The position numbers were made by a program, and so were the translations under genes. Positions 7,663 to 16,206 of a stretch of DNA of 45,709 nt are shown one piece after another (positions within the stretch are counted from its first letter, which is position 1; the number at the start of each line of letters is the position of its first letter). The notes beneath the pieces are model-generated. The model searched no databases. It saw nothing but the letters and a program-made list of their open reading frames with translations, and had not been told where the DNA came from. Source of the DNA: Prevotella sp. (GTDB taxonomy: Bacteria; Bacteroidota; Bacteroidia; Bacteroidales; Bacteroidaceae); contig JAFRMM010000109.1 of assembly GCA_017430675.1 (NCBI GenBank), forward strand, positions 1 through 45,709, in the 5' to 3' direction.

Positions 7663-9165
7663 ATGAAAAAACTGATCATACTTGCCGTCATCTCGCTGTG
7701 CGTGATGGCTGCCTGTAAGAACAACAAGACACAGGCGACGGATTCGGGGACAGATTCCACGATCGCCGACAGTGTGGCTGTCGCCGAGGAGCCGCAGGAC
7801 ACCACGCCCATGCCCATGTTCCTCTATTGTCTCGACAAGGACTATATGCAGATGGTCTATTGGACAGACATTAAGGAACCCAAGAAGGACAAGGACAATG
7901 CCGAGTATTTCGACGACATGCACCAGTCGTGGGCCTTGCAGGAGGGTTTCCGCCGCAATGCCGCCCAATACACGAAGATGCTTTTGGACGAAGGCAAGAC
8001 TACTGACATCAGGTTCATCGGGGAACTCCTGAAGAACCCTGATGGCGAGGAGATGTATAGTGGCGAACTCCATAGCCGTACATCCATCCCGTCGCCGGGT
8101 CTCCGCTATGCCTTTGCCAATGCTAATGACCCCGTCATGAAGAAGAGCGACTGGAAGAGCATGAACATTGTGGTGACGGAGAGTTATCTCCAGACGCGGA
8201 AACAGATGACGCAGAAACTCCTGTCGCCCTATGACAAGACCAATCCCCTGCCTGCTACTGTCATCAAACAGTTGGAGCAGGAGTACGGTATGAAATGTCA
8301 GCGCTCTGAGGCCGTCTGCCGTTACAACGACCGCTATACCTATGGTGTCCTTCAGTTCAAGGGCGTCTATAAGAAAAAGAAGGAGTATGGTGAGGAGCGT
8401 GAGATCGCCCTGGCCCTTGAAGTGCTCACCGATGGCGACAAGGTCTATTCCTATCCTGTGGAGGGCTATATCTACGATGGTATGCCCACATGGAACGTTG
8501 ATGACGACGGCGAGTATATCTCCAGTTCCTTCCCCGCCGCCTTCGAGGGTCCCAACGGTCCCGAACTCTGTTTCATCCACTGGGCGCCAGAGAGTTGTAC
8601 CGTGGGTCTTTTCCTGATCCGCGACGGCAAACTGGTGCGCGTGGTCTATGAGGGCTATCACTCGATGGTTGACGAGGAAACGCCACTCTGGAAGAAAGAT
8701 ATCGAACAACTGCAGAAACTCTATCTCGCCGATGATCCCCACGAGAACAAGGACTACAAGTTCGCGAAGTACCGTTACATCTGGATCGACAACGACGACA
8801 CCGAGGAGATCTGGTTGCGCGACAAGGACGATAAGCACGGTGCCTTCTTCACCCGTCACAATGGGGAATTCAAACTTATCGCCACGGAGAACGGCCGTCT
8901 GCAACCCACCTTCCTCCGCAGCCGTGATGGTGTGAGTTATCTCCGTATCTCAGGCTCTGCTGGCGGTCCATCGTACTATACTCAGGTCATTGAGTTGAAG
9001 AACAGTCAGGTTCTCCACCGCTTCACCGCCCTGGAGATCTATGGTGAGATCGATGAGTGCAGTTTCGACGGTAAACCCATGGACAAGGCCGAGGGCAAAC
9101 GCTATATGGAGTCGTTGCCCGAGGTGGACAACATTGCCATCTGGTGGCGCGAAATACAGAATTAA
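7663..9165 (+). CDS. exported lipoprotein of unknown function
   Basis: 500 aa. Lipobox VMAAC at residues 16-20 (Cys20) after a short hydrophobic segment, followed by a low-complexity Asn/Lys/Thr/Asp/Ser linker that could act as an outer-membrane tether. The body is rich in aromatic and charged residues with no family I can name. Residues 375-384 (IDNDDTEEIW) look like a degenerate version of the acidic loop in its two neighbours. It is part of the tight rightward operon (9 bases upstream, 18 downstream). The three exported genes in a row may encode partners or diverged paralogues; the shared motif is weak evidence. Confidence 0.78.
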   Translation: MKKLIILAVISLCVMAACKNNKTQATDSGTDSTIADSVAVAEEPQDTTPMPMFLYCLDKDYMQMVYWTDIKEPKKDKDNAEYFDDMHQSWALQEGFRRNAAQYTKMLLDEGKTTDIRFIGELLKNPDGEEMYSGELHSRTSIPSPGLRYAFANANDPVMKKSDWKSMNIVVTESYLQTRKQMTQKLLSPYDKTNPLPATVIKQLEQEYGMKCQRSEAVCRYNDRYTYGVLQFKGVYKKKKEYGEEREIALALEVLTDGDKVYSYPVEGYIYDGMPTWNVDDDGEYISSSFPAAFEGPNGPELCFIHWAPESCTVGLFLIRDGKLVRVVYEGYHSMVDEETPLWKKDIEQLQKLYLADDPHENKDYKFAKYRYIWIDNDDTEEIWLRDKDDKHGAFFTRHNGEFKLIATENGRLQPTFLRSRDGVSYLRISGSAGGPSYYTQVIELKNSQVLHRFTALEIYGEIDECSFDGKPMDKAEGKRYMESLPEVDNIAIWWREIQN

Positions 9166-9183
9166 AGGAATAATAGTAAAGAT

Positions 9184-10275
9184 ATGAAAAAAGGTTTATT
9201 ATTGATATGTGCCATGCTGGTACTGACGGCTTCAGCGCAGAAACGTATAAGCATCGACGAACTTCAGGCTCAGTGGCAGACGAAGACTATCCAAGGTCCC
9301 AAGAGCGGGGGGATCCTCGACCTTGTGGGTATGTTCAATCTCAATTATCCCACCTACAGCGGCAGTGAGTTCCTGACGGATGTGTCGCGCCCTGCCGATC
9401 AGCAGAAGTGGCTTATTACACTTGACCGTCCCAATGGTTTCGCCAGTTTCGCCGAGGGCAGCGACGACGCCTCCAGCGAGTCAATGCAGGCCTGTGTGTG
9501 GAAGCGCAGTAACGGTCATAAACTCTTCGCCATCGCCTTCGAACAGCAGTCATCCCAAGTGAAGGCCATGGTGGCTTTCTACGATCTGGATCCTGCCACG
9601 GGCATCCTGAAACCAGAGAAGGGCCTCGACCGTCTCTTTGCACCGAATCATCCTGAGGGTATCGTGCATATCAGTCTGCCCCAGCATGGCAAGGACATGA
9701 AGGTGACGGAATACTATATCAACGCCATGTTTGCCATCACGCACGTCTATCTCTGGGACGGCATGAAGCCCGGGCGCGAGCGCGTGGAGATCGAGAACAT
9801 CGACAAGATGTGGGATGAATACAGTGATCAGGCCATGATGGACGGTCAGCAGCCCGTCACCCGCTACGCCGTCATCGACATCGACCGTGACGGTTCGCCC
9901 GAACTGATGCTCGGCTCTGAGAGCGACGACTATCAGGCCGTCTTTGCCCTCTATGACGGGAAGTACGAACTCATCGCCGCCAAGGATTACAAGCGCCATC
10001 TGAATTTCTATCCCCCGAAGGCGGTGGGCAGTGCCGGCGGTTGTGGCACGGGCTGCTTCCTCATCAACTGGACACTGCTGGAGAACAGTCGTCCGAAGCA
10101 CCGCATCGACAACCAGCAGGAGTATAATTTCGAGACCGACAAGATGGTGGATCACTACGAACTCGACGGCCGTGAGGTGGTGTATGCCGAGGAGGGCGAC
10201 CGTCTGGTCAAGTCCTTCGGCGAGTCCGTGGAGATGACGATTCCCTGGCGCCCGTTAAACAGATATAACCAATAA
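9184..10275 (+). CDS. exported protein of unknown function with DxDxDG motif
   Basis: 363 aa. The signal peptide ends in LTASAQ. Residues 232-240 read DIDRDGSPE, a clear DxDxDG calcium-loop-like motif (Asp232, Asp234, Asp236, Glu240) followed by LMLGS, as in FG-GAP/VCBS repeats. A Gly-rich segment SAGGCGTGC lies near residue 285. No enzyme family is recognised. It lies 9 bases before the multi-AAA gene. The same kind of acidic loop occurs in the exported protein at 6382, suggesting that both bind calcium or share an ancestral repeat. Confidence 0.78.
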   Translation: MKKGLLLICAMLVLTASAQKRISIDELQAQWQTKTIQGPKSGGILDLVGMFNLNYPTYSGSEFLTDVSRPADQQKWLITLDRPNGFASFAEGSDDASSESMQACVWKRSNGHKLFAIAFEQQSSQVKAMVAFYDLDPATGILKPEKGLDRLFAPNHPEGIVHISLPQHGKDMKVTEYYINAMFAITHVYLWDGMKPGRERVEIENIDKMWDEYSDQAMMDGQQPVTRYAVIDIDRDGSPELMLGSESDDYQAVFALYDGKYELIAAKDYKRHLNFYPPKAVGSAGGCGTGCFLINWTLLENSRPKHRIDNQQEYNFETDKMVDHYELDGREVVYAEEGDRLVKSFGESVEMTIPWRPLNRYNQ

Positions 10276-10284
10276 GATCAGGAT

Positions 10285-13200
10285 ATGAAAAGATGTATCA
10301 AGTGCCAGCACGAACTGGCTGATAACGCCCGTTTCTGTACCATCTGTGGCACCCGCCAGCCGGAAGGTGTACCCGTCAGTCCCACCGTTCAATCTGTTGC
10401 TGTGCCACAGCAACAGACACAACGCCCACGGATTGATATCGACTCCCTCTTGGCCGAGGCCGTGGGTAAGGAGTCTGTCCTGGATGAGGTGCAGCGCCTT
10501 GTCGCTTTCTATAATGCCTCGAAGCAGGAGGGACGTATGCGCCAGCGCCCGGAGATGGACATGCTTGTACTCGGCAATAGTGGTACGGGTAAGACCTTCG
10601 TCATCAATCTCATCCACCAGTTGTTCCTCGCCTATGGCGTGCTTACCAATCCCCGTCTCAAGAAGGTGGATGCCTCGGAGTATAACCAGTGGATCAACAG
10701 CCTCTCCGAGCGTGGGCTCGACGACATGAAAGGTCAGTTGCTCGTGATCGACAATGTCCATCTGCTGATGACCGACACGGAGCACCTGACGCCCATCGAC
10801 CGCTTGATAAGTATGATGGAAGACTGGGAGCGCGACCTTTCTGCCGACTGGCTGACTTATCCTGTCGTGATCTTCGCAGGAGAGAAGAACCAGGTGGAGT
10901 ATTACTTCCAGAAGAAGAAGAGCGGGCGCAGCCGCTTTGCCAAGGTGCTCGAACTCCACGACTGCAGCGCGCAGGAACTCTACGCTATCTGTAAGCGTGA
11001 ACTCAGCCGTCGCGGTCTCTCCGTGGAGGGTGAGGCCGACGGGAAGTTACTCGGCTATTTCCGCTATCTCGTGAAGAACCGCAAACTCACCTTCCGCAAC
11101 GCCTATGAGGCCACGGAGAAGGCCGACGGCATCTATAAGCGCTGTCTGGAGAACGGCCATACTACGCAGGTGGCGCCCGACGATATCTCCGGTGACATCT
11201 TCGTGGAGCAGACACCCGACGAGATACTGAGCCGTCTCGACGCTTTCATCGGTATCGACGACGTGAAGCGCGAGATGCACAGCATCGTGGAGAATATCAA
11301 ACAGTACCGCATCGAGAAGAACGACCCGAAGGCCCTGCCGCCGTTCAGCGACCAGTACGTGTTCCTCGGCAATCCCGGCACGGGAAAGACTACCGTGGCC
11401 CGTATCTTCGCCGACATGCTCAGTGCCTTGGGCATCCTGCCCGGCGGTCAACTCATCGAGGTCACCCGTGAGGATCTTGTGGCAAAGTTCGTGGGTGGCA
11501 CGGCCCCGAAGACCCGTCAGGTGGTCGATTCCGCCATGGGCGGCGTGCTCTTCATCGACGAGGCCTACACCCTCTCCTCCGGTGAGGGCAGCGACTATGG
11601 GCGCGAGGCCATCAACACCCTGCTGAAGCCTGTCGAGGAACTGCGCGGCAAGTTCGTCTGTATCATCGCGGGCTACACCAAAGAGATGCTTGACTTCTTC
11701 GATGCCAACTCCGGTCTCGCCTCCCGTTTCAACCGTCGTCTGGAGTTTGCCGACTATACCCCCGACCAACTCACCAGCATCTTCCGTGGTAAGACGGCGA
11801 AGGAAGGCTATACCCTCGATGCCGATGCCGACGAGCATCTGGAGAAGTTCTTCGAGAAGATGTACAAGCGTCGCACGAAGAACTTCGGCAATGCCCGTGA
11901 GGTGATGTCCGCCTTCCAGGAGGCTGTGGAGCGTCACCGTGAGCGGCTGCTTCAGGAGGGCAGGGCAGAGGACCATGTCTTCAACCGTGCCGACATAGAG
12001 GGCGAGGAAGCCCTGAAGGAACTCGACGTGGATCAGATCGTCGCCCAACTCGACAAGGACTTCGTGGGCATGCAGGCCGTGAAGGACTTCGTGCGCGAGA
12101 TCGCCTCGCAGAAGGCCGACATGGACGAGCGCCTGGAACTCGGACTCCAGACGCAGCAGACCATGAAACTTAATATCATCCTCACCGGTAATCCCGGCAC
12201 GGGCAAGACCACCGTCGCCCGTAAACTCGGCGAGATCCTCCATGCCATGAAACTGCTCTCCTCTCCCGACATCGTGGAGTGCGAGCGCAAGGACATCGTG
12301 GGCAAGTACCAGAACTCGTCCGGCGAGGCGATGGGCAAGTACTGCGACCTGGCCATGGGTAAGTTGCTCTTCATCGACGAGGCCTATTCGTTCGCACCCG
12401 TCAATGATGCGGGCACGAAGGATGCCGAGGCCACGAAAGCCGTCGAGGTGCTGATGAAGCGCATGGAGGACGATGCCGGTAAGTTCGCCGTGGTCCTCGC
12501 CGGCTACCCTGCTCCCATGGACAATTTCATCCGTGTGAACGAGGGTATCGCCCGCCGTATCACCCATCGCATCCATATCGACGACTACTCCGCCGTGGAA
12601 CTCGTGAAGATCTTCACCCAGATGGCTGACCGTCAGGGCTACCTGTTGGCGAAGGAGACGGAGGCCGTGCTCTTCCGCAAGGTCAGTGAGATGCTCGCCT
12701 CGAAAGATAAGAACTGGGGCAATGCCGGAGAGATGGCGAAGTTGTTGGAGACCGTTAAGAGCCGCCTGTCGCTCCGCATCCGCGAACTGTCCAAGGAGGA
12801 GCGTACCGCAGAGGTCTATCAGACCATCGAGCCCGAGGATATCCCCTTCGAGCAGCGCAAAGCCCTCTCTGCCGAGGAATCCCTCGCCGAACTGGACAAA
12901 CTGGTAGGGCTGGACAATATCAAGACACAACTGCGCCAGATGGTGGAGTCGTTCCGCGCTGATGAGGCCCGCGCCAAACTGACGGGCGAGACCGTCCGTC
13001 GTGAGGCACCCCATTATATCTTCATGGGTAATCCCGGCACGGGCAAGACCACCGTGGCTCGTCTCGTGGCCGACATCCTCACTTCCCTCGGCGTACTCTC
13101 CCGTGGCCATCTCGTTGAGGTCACGGAGAAGGACCTTGTGGCGGGCTATACAGGCCAGACGGCCATCAAGACCTCCAACGTCATCGACTCCGCCATGGGC

Positions 13201-14391
13201 GGCGTGCTCTTCATCGACGAGGCGTACTCGCTGAACAAGGGCGATGGCGGCGGCTTCGGCATCGAGGCCATCAACACCCTGTTGCAGCGGCTCACCGCCG
13301 ATGCGGGTAAGTTCGTCTGCATCCTCGCGGGCTATACCAAGGAGATGACCGACTTCCTGAAGACCAACTCCGGCCTGGAGCGCCGCTTCCGCACTATCCA
13401 GTTCGACGACTACGGTCCCGAGGCCTTGGAGCAGATCTTCCGCAACCTCCTGGCAAAGAACAATATGACCCTCGACGAGGGGGCCGAGAAGGGCATCAGC
13501 GCCTTCTTCCATACGGTCTATGACCAGCGTAACCCGCAGTCGTTCGGCAATGCCGGTGCCGTGGTGAACATCTTCAAGCAGGCCAAGGAGCGCCAGGGTG
13601 CCCGTCTGGCTCCGAAACTGGAGCAGCAGCAGTGTACGCCCGACGACCTTCGCACGCTCACGCTCGTGGATATCGCCGGCGAACAGGCCAAGGCCAATGC
13701 CACCACCACGGATCTCATGCAGGCCTTCGATAAACTCGTGGGTGCCGCCAGTGCGAAGAAGAAGATGGAGAACCTGCTCAATCAGATCAAACTCAACCGC
13801 CGTCGTGCAGAACTGACGCATACGCCGTTCCAGAACCTCAGTATCTGCTTCGCCTTCATCGGTCATCCTGACACGGGACAGGTGGAGTTCCGCGAGGCCA
13901 TGCGACAGGTGCTCTCTGACATCGGCATCATTGACAAGGAGGGCATGAAAACGCTCTTTGCCTCCGACCTGCTCGCCCGTGTCGCTGGTAATCCGCAGAT
14001 GGAGCGCCGACTCATCGACGACATGCTCGCCCAGCACGGCAAGACCATCTATGTCATCGATGCCAACCCGTCGGAGTGGAAACAGGTGGAGGAACAGTTG
14101 CCCGTGCTCGCGGAGTTCGTCAACGACCGTTTCGTGTTCGACGACTACACGCCCGCCGAACTCGCCCGTCTGTTCACCGACTACCTCCGTCAGCAGAACA
14201 TGCGCCTGGCCGACGATGCACAGGAGACGCTCGTGGGCTACTTCGGTTCCCATGCCGAGGGCGGTCGCTCGGAGATGAAACTCCTCTATAATGAGGTGAT
14301 CTTCCGCCAGAACACCCGTCTGGCCTCCGCTGCCGATATCAGCGATGCCGACCTCGTTACCATCACCAAGGCCGACATCCCGACGGACTAA
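10285..14391 (+). CDS. zinc-ribbon protein with five tandem CbxX-type AAA+ modules
   Basis: 1368 aa, no signal or membrane segment, so cytosolic. An N-terminal zinc ribbon (Cys4, Cys7, Cys18, Cys21) and a Pro/Gln linker precede five AAA+ modules. Module 1: Walker A GNSGTGKT (97-104), but Walker B LLVIDN, with Asn157 in place of the catalytic Glu. Modules 2, 3 and 4 are intact: GNPGTGKT at 362-369, 635-642 and 915-922; Walker B FIDE ending at Glu426, Glu699 and Glu979. Module 5 is degenerate: GHPDTGQV (1193-1200), Lys replaced by Gln1199, and Walker B VIDA with Ala1260. Modules 2 and 4 carry SRFNRR- and RRFRT-like arginine-finger segments. CbxX-type ATPases normally have one module and work as hexamers, so this is a covalent tandem form. 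Codons end heavily in C or G. Confidence 0.9.
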   Translation: MKRCIKCQHELADNARFCTICGTRQPEGVPVSPTVQSVAVPQQQTQRPRIDIDSLLAEAVGKESVLDEVQRLVAFYNASKQEGRMRQRPEMDMLVLGNSGTGKTFVINLIHQLFLAYGVLTNPRLKKVDASEYNQWINSLSERGLDDMKGQLLVIDNVHLLMTDTEHLTPIDRLISMMEDWERDLSADWLTYPVVIFAGEKNQVEYYFQKKKSGRSRFAKVLELHDCSAQELYAICKRELSRRGLSVEGEADGKLLGYFRYLVKNRKLTFRNAYEATEKADGIYKRCLENGHTTQVAPDDISGDIFVEQTPDEILSRLDAFIGIDDVKREMHSIVENIKQYRIEKNDPKALPPFSDQYVFLGNPGTGKTTVARIFADMLSALGILPGGQLIEVTREDLVAKFVGGTAPKTRQVVDSAMGGVLFIDEAYTLSSGEGSDYGREAINTLLKPVEELRGKFVCIIAGYTKEMLDFFDANSGLASRFNRRLEFADYTPDQLTSIFRGKTAKEGYTLDADADEHLEKFFEKMYKRRTKNFGNAREVMSAFQEAVERHRERLLQEGRAEDHVFNRADIEGEEALKELDVDQIVAQLDKDFVGMQAVKDFVREIASQKADMDERLELGLQTQQTMKLNIILTGNPGTGKTTVARKLGEILHAMKLLSSPDIVECERKDIVGKYQNSSGEAMGKYCDLAMGKLLFIDEAYSFAPVNDAGTKDAEATKAVEVLMKRMEDDAGKFAVVLAGYPAPMDNFIRVNEGIARRITHRIHIDDYSAVELVKIFTQMADRQGYLLAKETEAVLFRKVSEMLASKDKNWGNAGEMAKLLETVKSRLSLRIRELSKEERTAEVYQTIEPEDIPFEQRKALSAEESLAELDKLVGLDNIKTQLRQMVESFRADEARAKLTGETVRREAPHYIFMGNPGTGKTTVARLVADILTSLGVLSRGHLVEVTEKDLVAGYTGQTAIKTSNVIDSAMGGVLFIDEAYSLNKGDGGGFGIEAINTLLQRLTADAGKFVCILAGYTKEMTDFLKTNSGLERRFRTIQFDDYGPEALEQIFRNLLAKNNMTLDEGAEKGISAFFHTVYDQRNPQSFGNAGAVVNIFKQAKERQGARLAPKLEQQQCTPDDLRTLTLVDIAGEQAKANATTTDLMQAFDKLVGAASAKKKMENLLNQIKLNRRRAELTHTPFQNLSICFAFIGHPDTGQVEFREAMRQVLSDIGIIDKEGMKTLFASDLLARVAGNPQMERRLIDDMLAQHGKTIYVIDANPSEWKQVEEQLPVLAEFVNDRFVFDDYTPAELARLFTDYLRQQNMRLADDAQETLVGYFGSHAEGGRSEMKLLYNEVIFRQNTRLASAADISDADLVTITKADIPTD

Positions 14392-14449
14392 GCATGAAGG
14401 CCCTCGCCTCATCAATTGACGTGGGTTCGATGAAAACAGATACGACCTT

Positions 14450-14475
14450 CCTATCGCGCGTTCGCGCGCGATAGG
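14450..14475. terminator. 11-bp hairpin with TTCG loop after the AAA+ operon
   Basis: CCTATCGCGCG (14450-14460) and CGCGCGATAGG (14465-14475) form a perfect stem around a TTCG tetraloop, 58 bases after the multi-AAA stop codon. No U-tract follows, so it may be a structural or Rho-linked end rather than an intrinsic terminator. Confidence 0.5.
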
Positions 14476-14494
14476 AGGTTAAAGCCGAAAACAA

Positions 14495-14561
14495 GTGTCC
14501 CATCTGTCCCATGTGTCCCTGTCGTTTTGCGGAAAAGGGACAGATGGGACAGGTGGGACAC
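14495..14561. repeat. 26-bp imperfect inverted repeat built of 9-bp TGTCCCATS units
   Basis: The left arm 14495-14520 holds three 9-bp TGTCCC units. The right arm 14536-14561 is nearly its reverse complement, with three GGGACA units. They are separated by 15 bases. Transcribed either way it would fold into a long hairpin. It is non-coding and looks like a dispersed intergenic repeat element. Confidence 0.7.
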
Positions 14562-14599
14562 ATAAAAAGTGAGTATGCCAACTATATTATGCGTGCACA

Positions 14600-14619
14600 C
14601 ATATACGCGCGCGTATATG
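14600..14619. repeat. 20-bp perfect palindrome
   Basis: CATATACGCGCGCGTATATG is its own reverse complement. The central alternating CGCGCGCG flanked by TATA is a candidate protein-binding or cruciform/Z-prone site. No gene is nearby on either side within 200 bases. Confidence 0.6.
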
Positions 14620-14699
14620 GAAGCCCTCCCCGGAATAGAAGGGGTCGGGTGCAGGATATCTGGTGGTACTTATCACCCGGATTCTCTCGAGAATTCATC

Positions 14700-14739
14700 C
14701 CTATAGTGGCTCCGTTTTCCGCTACGGAGCCACTATAGG
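14700..14739. repeat. 16-bp perfect inverted repeat containing GTGGCTCCGT
   Basis: CCTATAGTGGCTCCGT (14700-14715) and its exact reverse complement (14724-14739) enclose an 8-base loop. An A-run follows. The core GTGGCTCCGT is the same word that recurs in the 21-bp tandem repeat just downstream. Confidence 0.7.
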
Positions 14740-14747
14740 AAAAAATA

Positions 14748-14801
14748 GTGGCACGATAGCAACAAACGGTGGCTCCGTAGCAACAAATGGTGGCTCCGTA
14801 G
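14748..14801. repeat. 21-bp tandem repeat, about 2.6 copies
   Basis: Units begin at 14748, 14769 and 14790 with the pattern GTGGCTCCGTAGCAACAAA plus two bases; the first copy has GTGGCACGAT. The unit shares GTGGCTCCGT with the hairpin at 14700-14739. The short open frames across it on both strands only translate the repeat. Confidence 0.7.
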
Positions 14802-14846
14802 TCGTCAGTCATTCGCTGATTAAAACAAGTCATTCGTTGAATAGAA

Positions 14847-14877
14847 TTGCACCGTTATCTTATTCTGTTTACTTTTG
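14847..14877 (+). promoter_or_regulatory. promoter TTG-N20-TACTTTTG
   Basis: TTG (14847-14849) and TACTTTTG (14870-14877) are separated by 20 bases, matching the Bacteroidota -33/-7 pattern. Transcription would start near 14884. That excludes the upstream in-frame TTG at 14847 and sets the ATG at 14910 as the start of the next gene. Confidence 0.65.
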
Positions 14878-14909
14878 CAGTTACTATTAACAGTTTAAAT
14901 GGTTGTTTT

Positions 14910-16187
14910 ATGAAAGGTACTTTTTTGTTAGTGATGTCGTTCTTGATATTCCAGTCAGTAAAAGCAGACGACTTCACCTATTTGAATGTTCAGAAGACAG
15001 ATGGAACGGGTGTTTCGCTTGAACTCTCCGACCTTTCCATAACGTTCTCTGATGGTTTATTTATGGCGGGCGACACACAGATTGCCCTCACAGATCTCAG
15101 CAAGATGTTTTTCTCAGATGAAGAGATGGACAGTCAGGCTGTTTACGAAAGCATAACTCTTGGTGATAGTGGCAAGACAACCTATTGCAGTGACGAGTCA
15201 CTTGATTTCAGTGCTATTGATAATGTGAAGGCATTTGTGGCTACAGGTTTCGACAAGGATCAGGGAATCATCTGGCTGACACGTGTCACCAAGGTTCCCG
15301 CGGAGACACCGGTACTGTTGAAAGGAGATGCCAATTCTACCTTCGAGGTGCCAGTGCTATCATCCTCTCTGTCTTCTTACTATAAGAATATGTTGATAGG
15401 TAACCTCGGGTCTTCTATCACGATAGATGAGACAGAAGAAGACGGAGCCTATGTGAATTACTACCTGAAGAATGGAGAGTTTACGAAGGTCAACGGCTCA
15501 GCGACAGTAGGTGAGAACAAGTGCTACCTTCGTCTGCCTGCCGCGTTTAATACGGCACATGCCGGGTCTTCACAATCTGTCACAATTGGCAGTACTGGCA
15601 AGGCCACCTATGCTCCCTCTGTCGATGTTGACTTTACCAACGTGGATGGTCTGAAGGCATTCACGGCTACGGGTTATGAGAAGAATAGCAACACGGTCTG
15701 GCTGACGCGCGTGTTCAGGGTTCAGGCTGGTGAGGGTGTCCTGTTGAAAGGAGATGCGGGAGACTACGAAATCCCTTCAGAAGCCGTACAATCCAACTAT
15801 AGTAACATGTTTGTTGGGAATATAAGTGGTGAGTCACTGGACATTGATGAGAATGATGGCGACTTAAGGAATTACTATCTGTCAGAAGGAACGTTTGTCA
15901 GTGTGAACGGTACTGCCAATATCGGTAATGGCAAGTGTTATTTGCAACTTCCTGTGTCTTTTGCCTCTCTTACTCGTGGTTCCCAAAACAGTACCGATTA
16001 CGGTCTGTCAGAGCAGGAGACGATCCAGATGAAGATTAGTACTATAGCAGGAAATATGACAGGTATTAATGAAACTATCCAGACTGGTGTCGAACAGGAT
16101 GTCTATTATAATTTACAAGGCATGCGTGTAGATAACCCCACAAGGGGGATCTATATCCGTAATGGCAAGAAGGTCGTTATTAAATAA
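14910..16187 (+). CDS. exported two-repeat protein with T9SS-like C-terminal end
   Basis: 425 aa. The signal peptide (MKGTFLLVMSFLIFQSVKA) is followed by a short strand-rich region, two related repeats of about 125-130 residues (near 81-210 and 223-350) and a C-terminal end. Each repeat runs S-x-T-x-G-x-x-G-K-x-T-Y ... KAF-ATG ... WLTRV ... VLLKGD ... NYYL ... G-K/N-CYL-LP. The end YYNLQGMRV ... GIYIRNGKKVVIK resembles the YxLxGxxV...GiYxxxGkkvvvk end of Prevotella secreted proteins and type A T9SS sorting domains. It is therefore a possible cargo of the T9SS encoded further right (inference). It is more A/T-rich in codon use than the AAA+ operon before it. Confidence 0.78.
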   Translation: MKGTFLLVMSFLIFQSVKADDFTYLNVQKTDGTGVSLELSDLSITFSDGLFMAGDTQIALTDLSKMFFSDEEMDSQAVYESITLGDSGKTTYCSDESLDFSAIDNVKAFVATGFDKDQGIIWLTRVTKVPAETPVLLKGDANSTFEVPVLSSSLSSYYKNMLIGNLGSSITIDETEEDGAYVNYYLKNGEFTKVNGSATVGENKCYLRLPAAFNTAHAGSSQSVTIGSTGKATYAPSVDVDFTNVDGLKAFTATGYEKNSNTVWLTRVFRVQAGEGVLLKGDAGDYEIPSEAVQSNYSNMFVGNISGESLDIDENDGDLRNYYLSEGTFVSVNGTANIGNGKCYLQLPVSFASLTRGSQNSTDYGLSEQETIQMKISTIAGNMTGINETIQTGVEQDVYYNLQGMRVDNPTRGIYIRNGKKVVIK

Positions 16188-16206
16188 CCCATTCAATTAA
16201 ATCAAC

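Larger units (their letters stand above)
14392..14909. other. 518-bp gene-free block of stacked repeats
   Basis: No protein-like reading frame. It contains, in order, a TTCG-loop hairpin, a 26-bp inverted repeat, a 20-bp palindrome, a 16-bp hairpin, a 21-bp tandem repeat and the promoter of the next gene, each listed separately. The short open frames on both strands only translate the repeats. Confidence 0.75.

Noticed and set aside
7159..8904. A 581-codon minus-strand open frame opposite two exported-protein genes.
   Set aside because: Antisense to genes with good signal peptides and tight operon spacing; same compositional cause.
11047..14415. A 1122-codon open frame on the minus strand opposite the multi-AAA gene.
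   Set aside because: It is antisense to a gene with five recognisable AAA+ modules. Strong C/G-ending codons on the sense strand remove stop codons on the other. Its translation has no family motif.
14582..14890. Short frames on both strands across the hairpin block (Tyr-Gly-Ala-Thr and Gly-Gly-Ser words).
   Set aside because: They read the 21-bp repeat and have no start context. The promoter at 14847 lies inside the + frame.
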